A stretch of DNA of 64,000 nt. Origin: Collybia mongolica. Lineage: Eukaryota; Basidiomycota; Agaricomycetes; Agaricales; Clitocybaceae. The number at the start of each line of letters is the position of its first letter. Position 1 is the stretch's first letter. The stretch lies in NCBI GenBank assembly GCA_013420905.1, contig JAAXNY010000016.1, forward strand, positions 806,001 to 870,000, in the 5' to 3' direction. Under the pieces are notes generated by a model. The model made no database searches. It was given only the letters and a program-made list of their open reading frames with translations, and was not told where the DNA came from. Both the position numbers and the translations under genes were made by a program. Positions 1 through 12,479 of the stretch are shown one piece after another.

Positions 1-1019
1 GGAAAGTACACTTCACATGACAGCATTATTCCACCAGATCTTGGACTTAGAGAGAGGTATAATGAAGATATGGATTAGACTACAATAACAAGAGTACATG
101 AGTACTATTTATACTAAGTGTAAGTATCATGTAAGTAGTTCCTACTGGAGGGTACAACAATGATCCTAGGATATGGTCAATGTTTAAATAAAGAGTATAA
201 GAGGTGATCATAACCAGAGGGAACAGGCATGACTGGACATGCAAAGGTATCAGCACCAGCAGCACAAGTATGGGTCCAACAAGATTGAGGAGAGTACTAT
301 AGCATCTTGTTATGGATGGAATCTGGCAACAGTCCACAATGAGCAGATGGTGGAAGGGTTGCCCATTGCCTGAGCTATCTGAGTCCGAGGGGTTGTCAGA
401 TTTGTACTTGGTTGCTGTCCTTGAAGATGTGTGTGAGCAATATATTATTTGACAACTCTTGATTATGCTCTTGCCATTTTGTTCCCTTAGTGTTACAAAT
501 TCCCTTATCATGCACCCTATCTATCTTTTTCTTCTTACTCACTGCTGCTTACTCACCATTACTAATATTGATTTGCATTACTCAGACAATTCTCCATTAG
601 TCCTATTTATCCCATGCTTACTCATCCCTTTATCTATATAACCAATAGCACTAATCCCTCTTATCTATACAACCAATAGCATAAACCATGCTTATCTATG
701 CTTATCAGACTCCTACATATATATAGGGATATTCTAGCTTAGTTAGTTCTTTAGCTTGACCTAGCTGAATTTACCTTATTCATCTATTCTTGACTCCTCA
801 ACACAAACTCAATCCTACTCACCTTACAAAGGGAGTAGTGTATCATTGAACAAACAATCTGACTTAGCCCTCTAGTGGGAGTCATTAGACATTGGACTTA
901 TAGAGTCAACAGTCTTGAGACAAACAAACAATAAACCAGATTGATCTAGAGGATAAGGCCTAAACAGCCATAACAAAAGGTCAAGCTGATCAGAACCATC
1001 AACCTATTCAGGTTTAGAT
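1..1019. other. AT-rich non-coding block before Ty3/Gypsy relic
   Basis: I see no convincing gene here. The sequence is AT-rich, with a TATATATA-like stretch near 715-722 and several imperfect local repeats around 640-690. Because it lies directly upstream of the gag relic that begins near 1020, it may contain the leader and a decayed 5' LTR of that element, but I found no matching LTR partner and no clear primer-binding site. The short open frames in it look like chance. Confidence 0.3.
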
Positions 1020-2855
1020 GCAATGGCACCAGCATGATATGGATTGAACCCTGCGAGCAGCAGTGGTAGCAGCAGAAGTAGCAGTAGGCAGAGTGCCTTC
1101 AGCAACAAAGACTTCCAAGATGCAGAAGAACAGCCAAGACTTGCAGTAGTCACACAGACAATAGAAACACCCATGATGCCAAAACCAAAGGCAGAAAGTT
1201 CCAAAAGAAAGGAACCTGAAGAACCACTGAAACCCAAATCACCTGACTCCCCAATACCACCCAATTCTAACATAGAAATGGCAGATGAATGAAGACTCAC
1301 TGAGATCAAACTCAGCTCACCAAATATTTTTGATGGAAACAGAAAGATGACAAAGGACTTTGTCCTTGATTGCAAGATGTACTTGGGAGCAAACAACAGA
1401 ATTTATGACATGGATTGGAAAAGGATCCTTTGTGTGCTTTCCTATATGAAAGGAGGAACAGCAGGATCATGGAAGAAGTCCTGGTATGGAGAGAAAAGTG
1501 ACAACCCAGGCACTTTTACAGATTTTATGACAACAGTCAAAGAAGCATTTTCTGCAGCTGACAAGGCAGGAGACGCCAGACAGACCCTGAAAATGCTGCA
1601 CATGCAAGGAAACATGACAGCAGATGATTACATTGTGGAGTTCAAATCAGCCACATCAGAAAGCCAGATTACCAAAGACAAAGCACTCATCAAGTACTTC
1701 ATGGAAGGAATACCACCCTCCTTGATGCAGAAAATTTTGACAATGGATAACCCATCTGTCACCATCAAAGACTGGTACAAGAAAACATCCATATTTGACA
1801 ACCAATTCAGACATGCAAAGTCAATTGTAGCATGAATCAGAGGAAACACCAGAAAACCCGCAGGAGGAAACAATGGAAAGAAATACAATTTCCAGCAGAA
1901 CAATCCCCAATATGTCCTGAACAACACCAGAGACCCAAACACAATGGATATAGATTGATTGACTATCCAGGAAGGAGATGAACACATGAAGCAAGGATTA
2001 TGCTTCAAATGTCACAAGTATGGACATTGAGCATCAGACCATAGAGCTGGAGGCTCTATTCCCCAGACCCCACAAAAGGAATCACTGAAGACACTAATGA
2101 AAGGCAAAGATGCCTATACAAAGATTCAATCTGTCTTAGCAGGATTAGACAAAGAAGAGAAGGAGATTGCCATAAAGAATATGGAAGATGAGGTGTTTAA
2201 AGCAGCAGTCTGAATCAATGTCAGTACCTGCCAAAACTTATTCTGTTATGCTGTCACCTGTAATTTTAGGAGAAATGAATTGACAATCTCTTTCTATTCC
2301 AATTATGGTGATTGAAGAACAGAAAAACGTTGAAACCCCAGCAATCGGGCTTATCAATTGTGGAGCTGAGGAATTTTCATTGACAAAACATTTGTTGAAG
2401 AAAATGAAATAAAGACAACCCCACTGAGAAAGTCAATCTCAGTCAGGAACATAGATGGAACAAAGAACAAATCAGGGAACATCACAGACTGTGTATGGAC
2501 CAAGATTAAAATTGGAGATGAAGAAACCAGAACCTGACTATTAGTTAGCAGATTAGGAAAGGGGAACATCATCCTCAGGTTACCATGGTTAAAATGGCAC
2601 AACCCCAAGATCAATTGGGAGAAAGGAACACTCAACTTTGGACCAAGCATCAGAAAAGGAGTTCTATTGGAAGCAATCCAAAAGAACATAGAAATCCAAC
2701 AGATGAAACAAATACAGCAATACCCCAAGGCAATGGTAACAGAAATACAGGAAGAATACCCAGAAGAAATCCCAAGGAATCAACCCCTTGAAAATTGGCA
2801 ACCAATTCTTTTAGGAATCAACAAAGAAGATGATGAAGAAGAATCCATTTGGATC
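1020..2855 (+). pseudogene. Decayed Ty3/Gypsy gag-protease fragment
   Basis: This is the front part of a Ty3/Gypsy retrotransposon polyprotein. A retrotransposon gag domain is readable at 1347-1835, followed by a zinc-knuckle segment near 1987-2045 (CFKC, then H) and an aspartic-protease-like segment at about 2330-2660, which contains FIDKTF and LRLPWL where the family usually has a LGLPWL-type motif. Several in-frame TGA codons break it (for example 1290-1292, 1833-1835, one near 1957 before LTIQEG, and one in the zinc knuckle). Reverse transcriptase and integrase are absent, because the relic stops at the poly-T end of an inserted LINE at about 2857. It cannot make a functional protein. Confidence 0.75.
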
Positions 2856-4925
2856 TTTTTTTTTTTTTTTTTTTTGTTTCACCATTTTATATACCAGCCA
2901 TACATAATACATGTGCTGGTCACTACAAATAGTAATTGAGGAGGGGGGGATGGGGGGCAGAGGACAAAGCACCACAAAGCTGGGATGCTTGCCCAACTGA
3001 AGTCAAACTAGTGAATGGAGCCGGAGCTTGGTGTACACAGGTCAGAAGGGCCAATCTATGCCAGGGGGTGGGCCCCCCACTGCAGTGCTCTGCAGCAGGT
3101 GGTGGTTTCAAGTCCACCAATTATCCAGGTCCATATGTTTGGGCAGGGAGCACCCTATAGCTGTCACATAGAACACTGAGTACCGGCCCTAGCCTGTTTA
3201 GGACTAGGGAACATTGAATGCAAATGCGCTCTCATTCTCCAAGAGGAAGTTAACCAACCACACATAGCGCAGTTGCTGACTGGGTTTGTCTTCTTGTCCG
3301 TGGCATGGACAGTTGTAGAGGATGTGTTGCATGGTTTCCATAAGGACACTGCACCTACAGGCAAAGAACTCCTCTTTGAAGAATTGGGATCAGAATGCCC
3401 CAATTGGGGCATGTCTGGTGGTGCGTTGCACCATGCGCACGGTCAGAGTATGACTGTGACCAGCCTTGCGCATCCACAGCCCACTGTTTCTGTTTACATG
3501 GGTCAGAGTGAGTGGGGTGTCTTTCTTCACATAGAGCATCAGGAAGTTGGAGCCTATATACTTCTTGGACTGGAAGAGAGATTTCCAGCCATCAAGCATA
3601 TGGGTCATTGCCTTGTGTCATGTGAAGTCAGCAGAGATAATGGGTGCCCCACCTGCCTCAATGCAAGTCAAGATGGCACTGATGTGTGCCAGTTGGTGAT
3701 CTTTGATCTCCACTCCATCAGTGATGTGGTGGAGGTGGATCTTGTGAATGGTGTGGAGCCACAGCCAAGGCAGCAGCACCTCACACACTTTGAGGGCGGA
3801 TGCCTGACCTGAGTGGTGAGATGCATCAAGGGAATGCCAGAGGGCGTTGGTGGAATCAGCAAAGATGTGGACATCATGGATGTCCTCTAGTCCAATATCA
3901 GAGGCCTGTTGGATGCCCTCCGTGATTGCTCGCACTTTGGCATCATCAGACATGGAGAGGCTGGTGGCATACCAGTCATTGTATAGGTCCCCATCATGCC
4001 AGACATGGTAGACCGCCACTGACCTACATGGGAGGGGGGGGGAGTAGATGCATCAGTGATGATGCAGATGCTCCAGGGGGAATGAGAGGCTGCGTCAACA
4101 GTGCTCTTCAGCAATGTGGTGTGGTCTTTCATGAAATCCTCACAGTGGTCACTCCCCTTGGATGGGGGTGTGACAATATTGTAGACAATGTGGCCAGGGA
4201 ATAGATCCTTGGGGCACATGCCCAGTTGGTTGAGAGGGTGGACAGGGTCCAAGTCCAAGGAGGAGAGGCCAAGGTTAGACCAGGCCTCTACAACAGGAGA
4301 TACAAGCTTCCTGAGTCTGCAGCTCAGGTTGCAAATGTTAAGGGTCTCGATGGAGAATTTGTGGTTCCCATTGATGAGGTGACAGAAGGTGTGCGAGGCC
4401 TGAAGTGCGTGGGAGCGGACATGACTCCTCTCCACCAACTTCTTAACATGAAGGTGAATAGGAGGGATGCCTGCAAGGGTCTTGGCAACCCCATTTGGGG
4501 ACGTCTTGAAGGTGATCCAGAGGCAGGCATGCCTCTGCATCTTCTGGAGGTTATTGAGAGGGCCCGCCATTTGGGCCCCTTTGTACATCCAAAGCCTGCT
4601 CCCATATGTAGCAATAGGGAGGACACAGGCTCAGTAGAGCATTCACTTGTGTTTGGGCCTAAGCCCGCACACAGAGTTGCCAGGGGAGAGCATGGCCTTC
4701 ACAGAAGTGAGGGCTTTGTTCGTGTAACATTTGACATGTTCCCTAAATGTAAGGGGGCAGTCAAAGAAGAACCCGAAATAGCGCCAGATGGTGCCAGGAT
4801 GGAGGGGGGTGTCCCTGGTGTATGGGGCATAGCCAAGGTTAATGTCAGGGTTGACGTCACTGTGTTTCTGAGAGAAGTGGAACCCCTCAGATTTACTTGG
4901 GTGGAGTGGGCCAACACACTGTGTG
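2856..4925 (-). mobile_element. 5'-truncated LINE (I/Tad-like) with RNase H
   Basis: A non-LTR retrotransposon lies on the minus strand. Its poly-A tail is the T run at about 2857-2875. Reading leftwards from about 4925 there is the end of a reverse transcriptase ORF (KSEGFHFS, then IWRYFGFFFD near 4770, then LAGIPPIHLH near 4470), an RNase H domain (WHDGDLYN, FADSTNALW, about 3620-4019) and a C-terminal Cys/His segment around 3300-3390. Each part aligns with the LINE at 60797-64000, so the two are the same family. The 5' part, including the RT active site and the endonuclease, is missing, as is normal for truncated LINE copies. Frameshifts are present. No clear target-site duplication was found. 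Confidence 0.8.
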
Positions 4926-5940
4926 GCAGGTACTTGTTCTTTATTTCTTTTCTTAGGAGAAATAAGTCCATTCCACCTTCGGCAAGTTGTAAAAATGACT
5001 AGAATCAATTTAGATGATAGTTTATAGAGGTCATGTGACCATGGGAAAATGTTACAAAGTAAACAAGCAATGCCTGTGCACAAAGCCCAATGCCATAGCT
5101 TGCCTGGTTATGGAGAAAACACAAAAACCATCAGAACTAACTTTTCCTAGGATCATGTACACTAAATAAGCAGTTAGATTGTTGTCATGTATTTGGTATA
5201 CTTATGTGGTGGAATAGATCATGTGACATGTGTCAATAAATAGAGAAATCAATCTAATTTGTATTTCAGGTAAATATAGTAGTAGTTGTTGATTATTCCA
5301 ATGTTTAGTGTAATTTCCCACAAGGGTCATGTTTGGTCAGGGTCATTGTTGTTATAAGATGTTTGTTCACCCCTGGCATAACACACAGACCTTCAAAACT
5401 AGCTGAATCTGGACATTTCTAATATTTCGCTCAAAATAGACCGTGGGAAAATATGCTCAACAAGGAAATTGTAGAGCCATGTTTGTACATTCCAAACATA
5501 TAAAAACAAAGTCAATAGCTTTACTGGTTATGGAGAAAATCACAAAATAAATTTTGAAACACGACACTTTGAAATATTAGATATGCATGATTTTGATGGT
5601 ATCATCAAAGGCATTATGTAAGCATCCCAAATACATGCAAATTATGTCACAATACTTTGTATTTGTGGAGAAATGCTGTAAAAAGCCATAAGAGAAGAAA
5701 ATTCCCATTATGGAAATATTTTCCCGCGGTGTTAAAATATGAATCAATGAATGAATGAATGAATCACCTTTCTGCCCGAAAACTGGGTTGATAAAGAACT
5801 CGTAATAAAGAAAAGTTAATCAAAAAAAAAAACATAAGGACTCATATCTGCCAGTAATGGCCCTCTACCTCAAGTCAACTCTACTGAGACAACTACACCC
5901 ACCTTGTTAGTTTATCTCTTTTGATGTTAATGTTGCATCT
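4926..5940. other. Non-coding AT-rich block with diverged internal repeats
   Basis: No gene is supported. Two diverged copies of a segment are visible, one around 5040-5110 and one around 5450-5540, both containing TGGTTATGGAGAAAA. A short tetranucleotide microsatellite (GAAT repeated) sits at about 5742-5764, and an A run at 5822-5832. It may be old retroelement or SINE-like debris next to the LINE. Confidence 0.4.
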
Positions 5941-5945
5941 GACTT

Positions 5946-8450
5946 ATGCATTACTGTAGTGGGGAACTCAATCCTTCCTTCTCACATATTCCAAATTTCA
6001 ACCCACTTTCACTGCAGCTGCCACCAGACCCAGTGGGGCTTGGTTTGGAATTGAATCCAAACAAATGGCCTTCAAATGAGTCTTTCACAAGCAGCAGTGG
6101 AGATACCAATGTGCACTGGAGCCATAGTGTCCTATTTGGATGTGCAAATTCCCAGGTATGTTCCCTTCTTTCATAGGAAAATACAATACTGATGAGCAGC
6201 TGATATCTCTTATAGGCTTTGACCATATCACTTGAGCTAGGTGCTGATTGGTCTCATTACAGAGATACAGTATCACATCTGAGAAAACAAAACCAGCAAC
6301 TGGAGCAAGAAGTTCTTTTGTTGACATCAGAACTGTGGGGGATTAAGTGAGTATTATACAGTTTAACATTGTCTGCTAGCTAAAGCATCATATCACTTGA
6401 AAAGAGGTGCATACTTGCAGCTCATCAATATGTTGAAACCATTGGATGCCTCTATGATGAGTGCATTGCAGGTCCCAGCCACATTGCCAGTCCCAGCTAT
6501 GTTGCCTCTCCCCATGTCTCCTGCCTTCGAAGCAGCTACTCTCTTAGCCAACCTGTACTCCCAGATCACAATCACACATATCCCAGAACTCAATCAACAG
6601 GACTCCCCAGCCATTACATGGTGGACCTGTCATGAATGGACATATCAACTGGAATGTGGCAAAACTTGCACAGTCACAGAGCCAGCCCTTGACTCAGATG
6701 TCAACAATTCTATGATGGAAATTTCCAATTTGAAACTACAACATGGGCAGGGCTGTTCCTCACAGGGAACAAATGTGACTCTGAAATTTATTCAACTCAA
6801 AGATGGCACAGAGGTAACAGGTCACCATGGCAGAGAGATGAGAAGTTTTGCACAAAGTTTGTGGGTCCTCATGGCAGAAGCAAAGCCCCTGCCAACTAAG
6901 TGGAGCATGCTCAATAAGGCTTGACACTTGCAGTACTAGTACAACATGAGAACAAAATTCCCTGAGTTGGGGTACTGTCACAACAATCAGAAGGCAGATT
7001 ATACAGTATTGCAATGACAACCTACCCATCCTGGTACTCCCAGTGAGACAAGAAGGTGAAGCTCAAAGAGGAGAACAACACAATTCCACTTGACAATACT
7101 GGAAATGAGAGGCCCCTTTTTGATCCACCAAACCACAAAGCAAAATGTGCCAAGACCTCACCAGCCCCAAGTCACCTGCCCCCAGTGGTAGATTGCACAG
7201 ATGAACCTCAGTTTACCCCTGTAGAAGCTGGGATCAATGTTGACAACATTGATACCAATCATGAGGTGAGTACTGCCACCAAACTAAATGGTCATTTTGG
7301 TTAAATGCCTCTGCACAGTCCACAAGGCAGCCCTGCAAACCTGCATCAGCATGCCCCATTGCCAAGAAAAAGAAGAAAAAGGTAAATTGTTCTCACTTCT
7401 ATATTATTATTTCTGAACTGCAAGTAGGTCTGGGCCCAAGACCCTTTATCTCAAGTTGTAAGACCACCTCCATCTGTCATAGTCATGCCCCAAGCAAGCA
7501 GGAATCCAGTGCCCAATATTTACATAGGAAGTGGGGCCCAGGCAGTTGGTAGTGTGGGGACAGGCCATGCAGCCACCCAGACCCCTGCTGAACCGTGAGC
7601 TACTCCAGAGCCCCCAACAGGTGCCTCAAAGGATGGGGTACCACCTTCCATCATTATTACAGGTACTAGTAATTCAACAAACACCCCTCATCCTGAACCA
7701 CCACTCAACCTTGCACTCAATGTCCCTTCCCCTGCTCCCAATGGAGAGATGTCCCCTGACCAACACACTGCATTTCTGCTGTCACCCACACCTGTATCCA
7801 CACCCATACTCATGCTTGCACTCACACCTGCACCTGAACCTGAACCTGAACCCACACCCGCACCTACACCCTCACTCACACCCACGCATGCACTTGCACT
7901 CACACCTGCACCTGTGCACATGCCTACACCTGCATCTACATCCAACCTTGCACCCATATCCTCGACTGCCCCCATGCCCATGCCAGTGGCATTGCCTAAT
8001 CTGGCCACAGAACAGGAACAACCTGCTGCTGCTGACACATCAACAAACAACATGGATCCAGTGGATAATGACATGGAGCCTAATGACCCCCAATTCTCAG
8101 TGGAGCCTAAGAAATTCATGAAAATGAAGCCTACAGCCTCAAAAACCCCTAGGTATGCTAAAGTTTAGTTCCAATACTCTTACTAATGCTGGCTATTCCT
8201 TGCAGGAATCTTTGTGCTATACAGTGGTGTAAAGCCCATCCTAATGGAACCACTGCCGAGTTCAGGAAATATTTTGAAGATCTTCCAGAACATGAGAAGA
8301 AGGTGTTCGAAGAGGCCTCAAAGGTGTGGTCATTTATGTTTCCTGCAACAGGGATATTAATATGGATCCCAGCAAGCCCGCCAGAACAAATAGGTTTTTC
8401 TGTGGTGCTATGGGTACATGGGATTCTCGCAGCAATTCATCCAAATTAGA
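5946..8450 (+). pseudogene. Unidentified spliced gene or relic
   Basis: I do not recognise this gene. Coding-like blocks in several frames are separated by GT-AG-like junctions: a coiled-coil stretch near 6225-6345 (LRKQNQQLEQEV), a long block 6397-6924, a basic/acidic block 7056-7310, a Pro-rich low-complexity block 7749-8168 built from repeated CACACCTG-like units (TPAPEPEPEPTPAPTPS), and a final block from 8200 (WCKAHPNG, then FEDLPEHEKKVFEEA). I cannot assemble a continuous frame with confidence, so it may be decayed. It lies directly upstream of the Plavaka transposase gene and could be a transposon-associated gene, but it sits outside the candidate left end near 8480. Confidence 0.4.
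7770..7965 (+). repeat. CACACCTG-type simple repeat coding Pro-rich tract
   Basis: An imperfect array of CACACC, CACCTG and AACCTG units covers this stretch and translates to a Pro/Thr/Ala-rich tract in one frame. It is part of the unidentified gene above. Confidence 0.6.
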
Positions 8451-8479
8451 TAGAGCCAGATATTTTAGATAGAATGTCA

Positions 8480-8655
8480 CAAATTTTGAATTCCATTGAT
8501 TTTGATTGAATTCCGTTGATGATGTTCCTAAAAACTCAAGAAAATTTGGTGTTGAACTTCATTTGTCGGAAATTTATTTTGACCCTTGTAAGGCGTGCGA
8601 ATTATAATCGGATCATGATTGCCTTACAAGCACGGGATGTCGGTTGCAAGCACAT
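8480..8655 (+). repeat. Candidate left inverted end of Plavaka-type transposon
   Basis: Reading inward, this block contains AAATTTTGAATTCCATTGA (8481), then TGTCGGAAATTT (8564), then CCCTTGTAAGGC and CCTTACAAGC. The same landmarks occur in the same order on the minus strand from 22533 (AAATTTTGAATATCATTGA) through 22458 (TGTCGGAAATTT) to CACAAGGGCTTACAAAGCC. Landmark spacing is 83 nt on the left and 75 nt on the right. The transposase gene starts 100 bp inside it. The exact terminus and the target duplication are not resolved. Confidence 0.5.
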
Positions 8656-8754
8656 CATTTCGCTTGTTGTCTGATCGTGAGAACACAGATATCACTGCCT
8701 TGATGGGGGGATTAATACCACAAGAACTGCTCAACAACTTCATCCCACTTTGCC

Positions 8755-11700
8755 ATGTCACGCTCCACTGGACCACAAGAATTCTGTCAATACTGTGGTG
8801 CTTCATATTCACGAAGGGGACTTGGGAACCATGAAAAGGCCTGCAAAAAGCGAAGGGAATTAGAGGCTGAGGTGCAGGGAGATCAAGATGCTCAGACAGA
8901 TCTGCAGGCAGTGGAGGAGAATGAGATTTGTATGTGGCCTTAGTGGTCAATTTGACTAATATTGATAATATATAAACCCCTCATAATCTCCAGTACATAC
9001 TCAAGATGAAAACAATAATCTGTTGGTACAACTTGAAAATCAAATGTGTATGTAACAATTTGTGTGCTTTTATGTATTTGGAACCTGATGGAGTCATGAA
9101 CTAGCACATGTGGGGGAAGATTTCTATATCATGGGTCATAACCTCAATATTGTAGATCCTGATCCTGATCAACCAGGTGATTACATTCTAATTTCAGGCA
9201 AAATTCCAAATTTACTACAGCCTTGCCAGAGTTATCCAATGAAACTCCTCAAGAAGATGATATACAAGTCAAATATCACCCCCACAGTGGCCAGGCCCCA
9301 CAGGTGTACCACTTTGATGAATATGGTAAAGATAATATTGCCTTTAGCAATCTGGCACCATTCGACCAGGAACCATGGAGGCCATTTCATTCCCGTCTTG
9401 AATTTGAGATTGCCAAACTAGCTTTAGAGGCAGCCTTGAATAAGGAACAAACCAATAAACTTATTTCTTTAGTTCACCGAGCTTCAGGTGGCAAAGAGAC
9501 ATTTACTTTGTCTAGTCACTCAGAACTTAGGAATACTTGGGAGGCTGCAGCATTATCTTTGACAAATGTGAGTATTATTTTACCTGTTATGCAGGTATTG
9601 TTTGAAACACAGTTTTTAGTTTGAAAAATTAGATGTTACAGTGCCATTCAAGGATGAAGACCATACATTTGAAGTTTGGCATCGTTCAATATTTCAGTGG
9701 ACACTTGACCATCTTCGGGACCCTCGTCTTGTACAACATTTTGTCTGGAATGCTCAAAAGTTATACAAGTACAAGAAATCCAGTGAGAAATGGGAGCGAT
9801 TTATTCATGAACCATATACAGCAAATAGGTGGTGGAAAATTCAGGTATGGCCCCAATATTCTGATTTTGGACTTGATCTTGATTAATATATTGATAGTCA
9901 AAACTTCCCCAGGATGCAATGCCTGTCTTTTATATTTTGTATGCAGATAAAACCAAGCTTTCCTCATTTGGAACACAAAAAGCATATCCAGTAATTGCTC
10001 GTATTGCAAATCTTCCCATAAATATTCGGAATGGAACTGGAATTGGTGGTGGTAGAGTAGTAGGGTGGTTACCAATTGTGGGTGTATTATTTAATGGTCT
10101 ATAACTCATAGTAAATGATTCTAACTATATTTAGGTTGCAGAAGATGCTGGTGAGAAAAGCAAGAAGAAGTATGTGGACTTCAAAAAAGTTGTTTGGCAC
10201 AAGGCATTCCAGTTGTTGCTGGAAACTATTGCAGAGCATGCATCACATGGCTATCATTTTAAATGTGCTGATGGTATAATACGTCGGCTATTTTTTATGA
10301 TTCTCATTCTATCAGCTGATTATGAAGAACAGTAAGTTTTTTTTACAATATTATTCTTTTAAACAATAATTATAACCTATTTACAGATGTATCATGGCTC
10401 TCACTCGTGGTACAAAGAGTGATTATCCCTGCCCTATTTGCTTGGTTGAACAAAAGGACCTTTCAAAACCCTATATTTGCTATGATGTCCGAACTCAGGA
10501 GCTGATGAAAACAGCTTATGAAAATGCAGTTAGTGCATCTACTCAAGCTGAGGGTGAGAGAATTGTGAAAGCAGTTGGGTTACGTAAAGTCTATGTTAGT
10601 AAATTTATATGCTTCTCAAACTTGGTATATTGACTTGATATATAGAATGCATTTTGGGATGTTCCCCACTCAGATCCATATGCAACCCTTTCATGGGATC
10701 GTTTACATGCATACCATTTGGGGCTATTTTCTGTTCATCTCTGGGGTGAAGTTTTGGATTTACTTAAAATCATGGGAAAAAGTGCATCAAAACAAGTTGA
10801 TACACAGTATGCTGAATTTTTTTCTGGATTTTTACTTGGTACTGACAGCTTATTTTAAAGGTTTGATTTACTACCACACTGGCGTAACCTCAATCACTTT
10901 TCAGCAGTTACAACAATTTCATTTTCAGATGGCTCAAAGTATGAGGACATTTCAAAGGTTTTTAATTTAATACTTTGTTGTATATATAAATGCTTATATA
11001 AATACTGTAGATGGCTCTTTTTGCTCTACACAATGTACTTACCAACCCACAAGGATATCTTCTACTCCAATGTTTACAAAGTTATCTGGAACTGGATATG
11101 TATACCTCACTTGAGGTTCATACAGAGCAAACCATCAAAGATGGAAGAGAGGAATTGAAACATTTTTCAGAACTCATTAATGTGTGTATTATTCTATCTA
11201 ATTCTCCTTATTAGCTTATATAGCTATATATTTAGGAATATGGAACCAAATACTCTGAGAAATCCTGGAACTTTCCAAAGAACCACACACATGGCCATGT
11301 TTTCAATGATATTGAAGAAAAGGGGGCTACTCGAAACTTCAATACCAAGTTCAATGAAAAAATGCATGGGCCATTCAAAACATCCTACAAGCTCAGAACA
11401 AACTTTAAGAAAGTTGAGGGACAGGTCTGAATATACTGTCTTCTCTGTTTTGGCTTATCTTGCTGATATTACATGGTAGATTCTCTGGGCAGAACACTGT
11501 CTCTTGGTTGCTGCCTATATTCGTTCTCAGCTGGATGATCTTGATTCCTACAATAATGAGGATGAAACCTCCCCAACCAATGACTCCTCAGAAACATCTA
11601 TCATACATGTGACTCTTGGTGCTTCAAAGAAATTATGCTCATTTGAGCATCTGGAAGCTCAATTTTCTCATGATTCAGCCTTTACTGATTTTTGAAAGCG

Positions 11701-12275
11701 CCTTGCATCTTATTTTACTTGGTTTTTGAAAAAGACAATCAAGATAAATCCAAGTGATACTGTGAGTACTCTAGTTTCTGCTTTCCAATCTATAAGCTAA
11801 AACTCTATTCAAGATCATTGAATGCCAATTTCTCAAGGTTCTATATGAGTCAAAGGTAACATGGAAAACAACAACGGACTATCTGCGGTGTAATCCAAAG
11901 TTTCACAATCATCCAAGATATGACCATGTCATCATACAAACCCTTCACAGAGATGGCAGGCCTGATTACTTCTTTGCCCAATTATGTTTTGTTTTCAAAT
12001 GCACAATTGAGGAAGAGGAATATTCTATGGCACTCATTCATCCATATGATGCACTCACTGGCACCATCAATCAACGGCGGGACAGGGACCTTGGCTTCTG
12101 GAAAGTGCAGGAAAAACCACGGCTATCATCAGAATTCATATCTGTGAACTCTATCATCCGTGGTCTTCCTGTAGCACCAGATTTTGGAAATGAAGGCCAA
12201 CATCTCCTAATGGATTATGTTGACTCAGATATCTGGCTAAGGCTCAAGGAAATGAAGAAGATGAGGAGAGAATAA
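8755..12275 (+). pseudogene. Plavaka transposase gene (multi-exon, one nonsense)
   Basis: This is the transposase of a Plavaka-family DNA transposon, a class abundant in agaricomycetes. An N-terminal zinc-finger-like motif FCQYCGASYSRRGLGNHEKAC opens the protein. Diagnostic blocks follow in order across many short exons: PFDQEPWRPFHSRLEFEIA (about 9360), FVWNAQKLYKYK (9740), LYADKTKLSSFGTQKAYP (9940), GGGRVVGWLPI (10050), VVWHKAFQLLLE (10190), SADYEEQ, CPICLVEQKDLSKP (10430), LSWDRLHAYHLGLF, FSDGSKYEDISK, and the C-terminal block ending at 12275 (FWKVQEKPR, DYVDSDIWLRLKEM). Exon joins use GT-AG borders. An in-frame TGA after FTDF near 11694, where Arg (CGA) is likely, suggests this copy is inactive. 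Exon limits are approximate. Confidence 0.8.
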
Positions 12276-12375
12276 TATACAGTCAATATGTATGGACTCA
12301 GATATCTGGCTAAGGCTCAAGGAAATGAAGAAGATGAGGAGAGAATAATATACAGTCAATATGTATGGACTCAGA
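12222..12375 (+). repeat. 73-bp tandem duplication at transposase 3' end
   Basis: Two identical 73-bp units occupy 12222-12294 and 12295-12367, followed by the first bases of a third unit. The duplication includes the last coding codons and the stop of the transposase, so the protein end at 12275 is unaffected and the second copy is non-coding. Confidence 0.9.
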
Positions 12376-12479
12376 ATTAACATTGATATTGCATTGCCAG
12401 TACTAAAAGTGTTGGGTGTGTGTACACATACATATCCATCAGGGAAACTACAGGGGGCCCGAGAACAAAGGGCCTCGAA

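Noticed and set aside
1020..2660. TGA read as Trp (alternative code)
   Set aside because: Intact genes in the window use TGA only as stop, and the relic's TGA codons replace Arg more often than Trp.
4226..5002. 258-codon plus-strand open frame
   Set aside because: It is antisense to the LINE reverse transcriptase remnant, which has clear homology to the second LINE.
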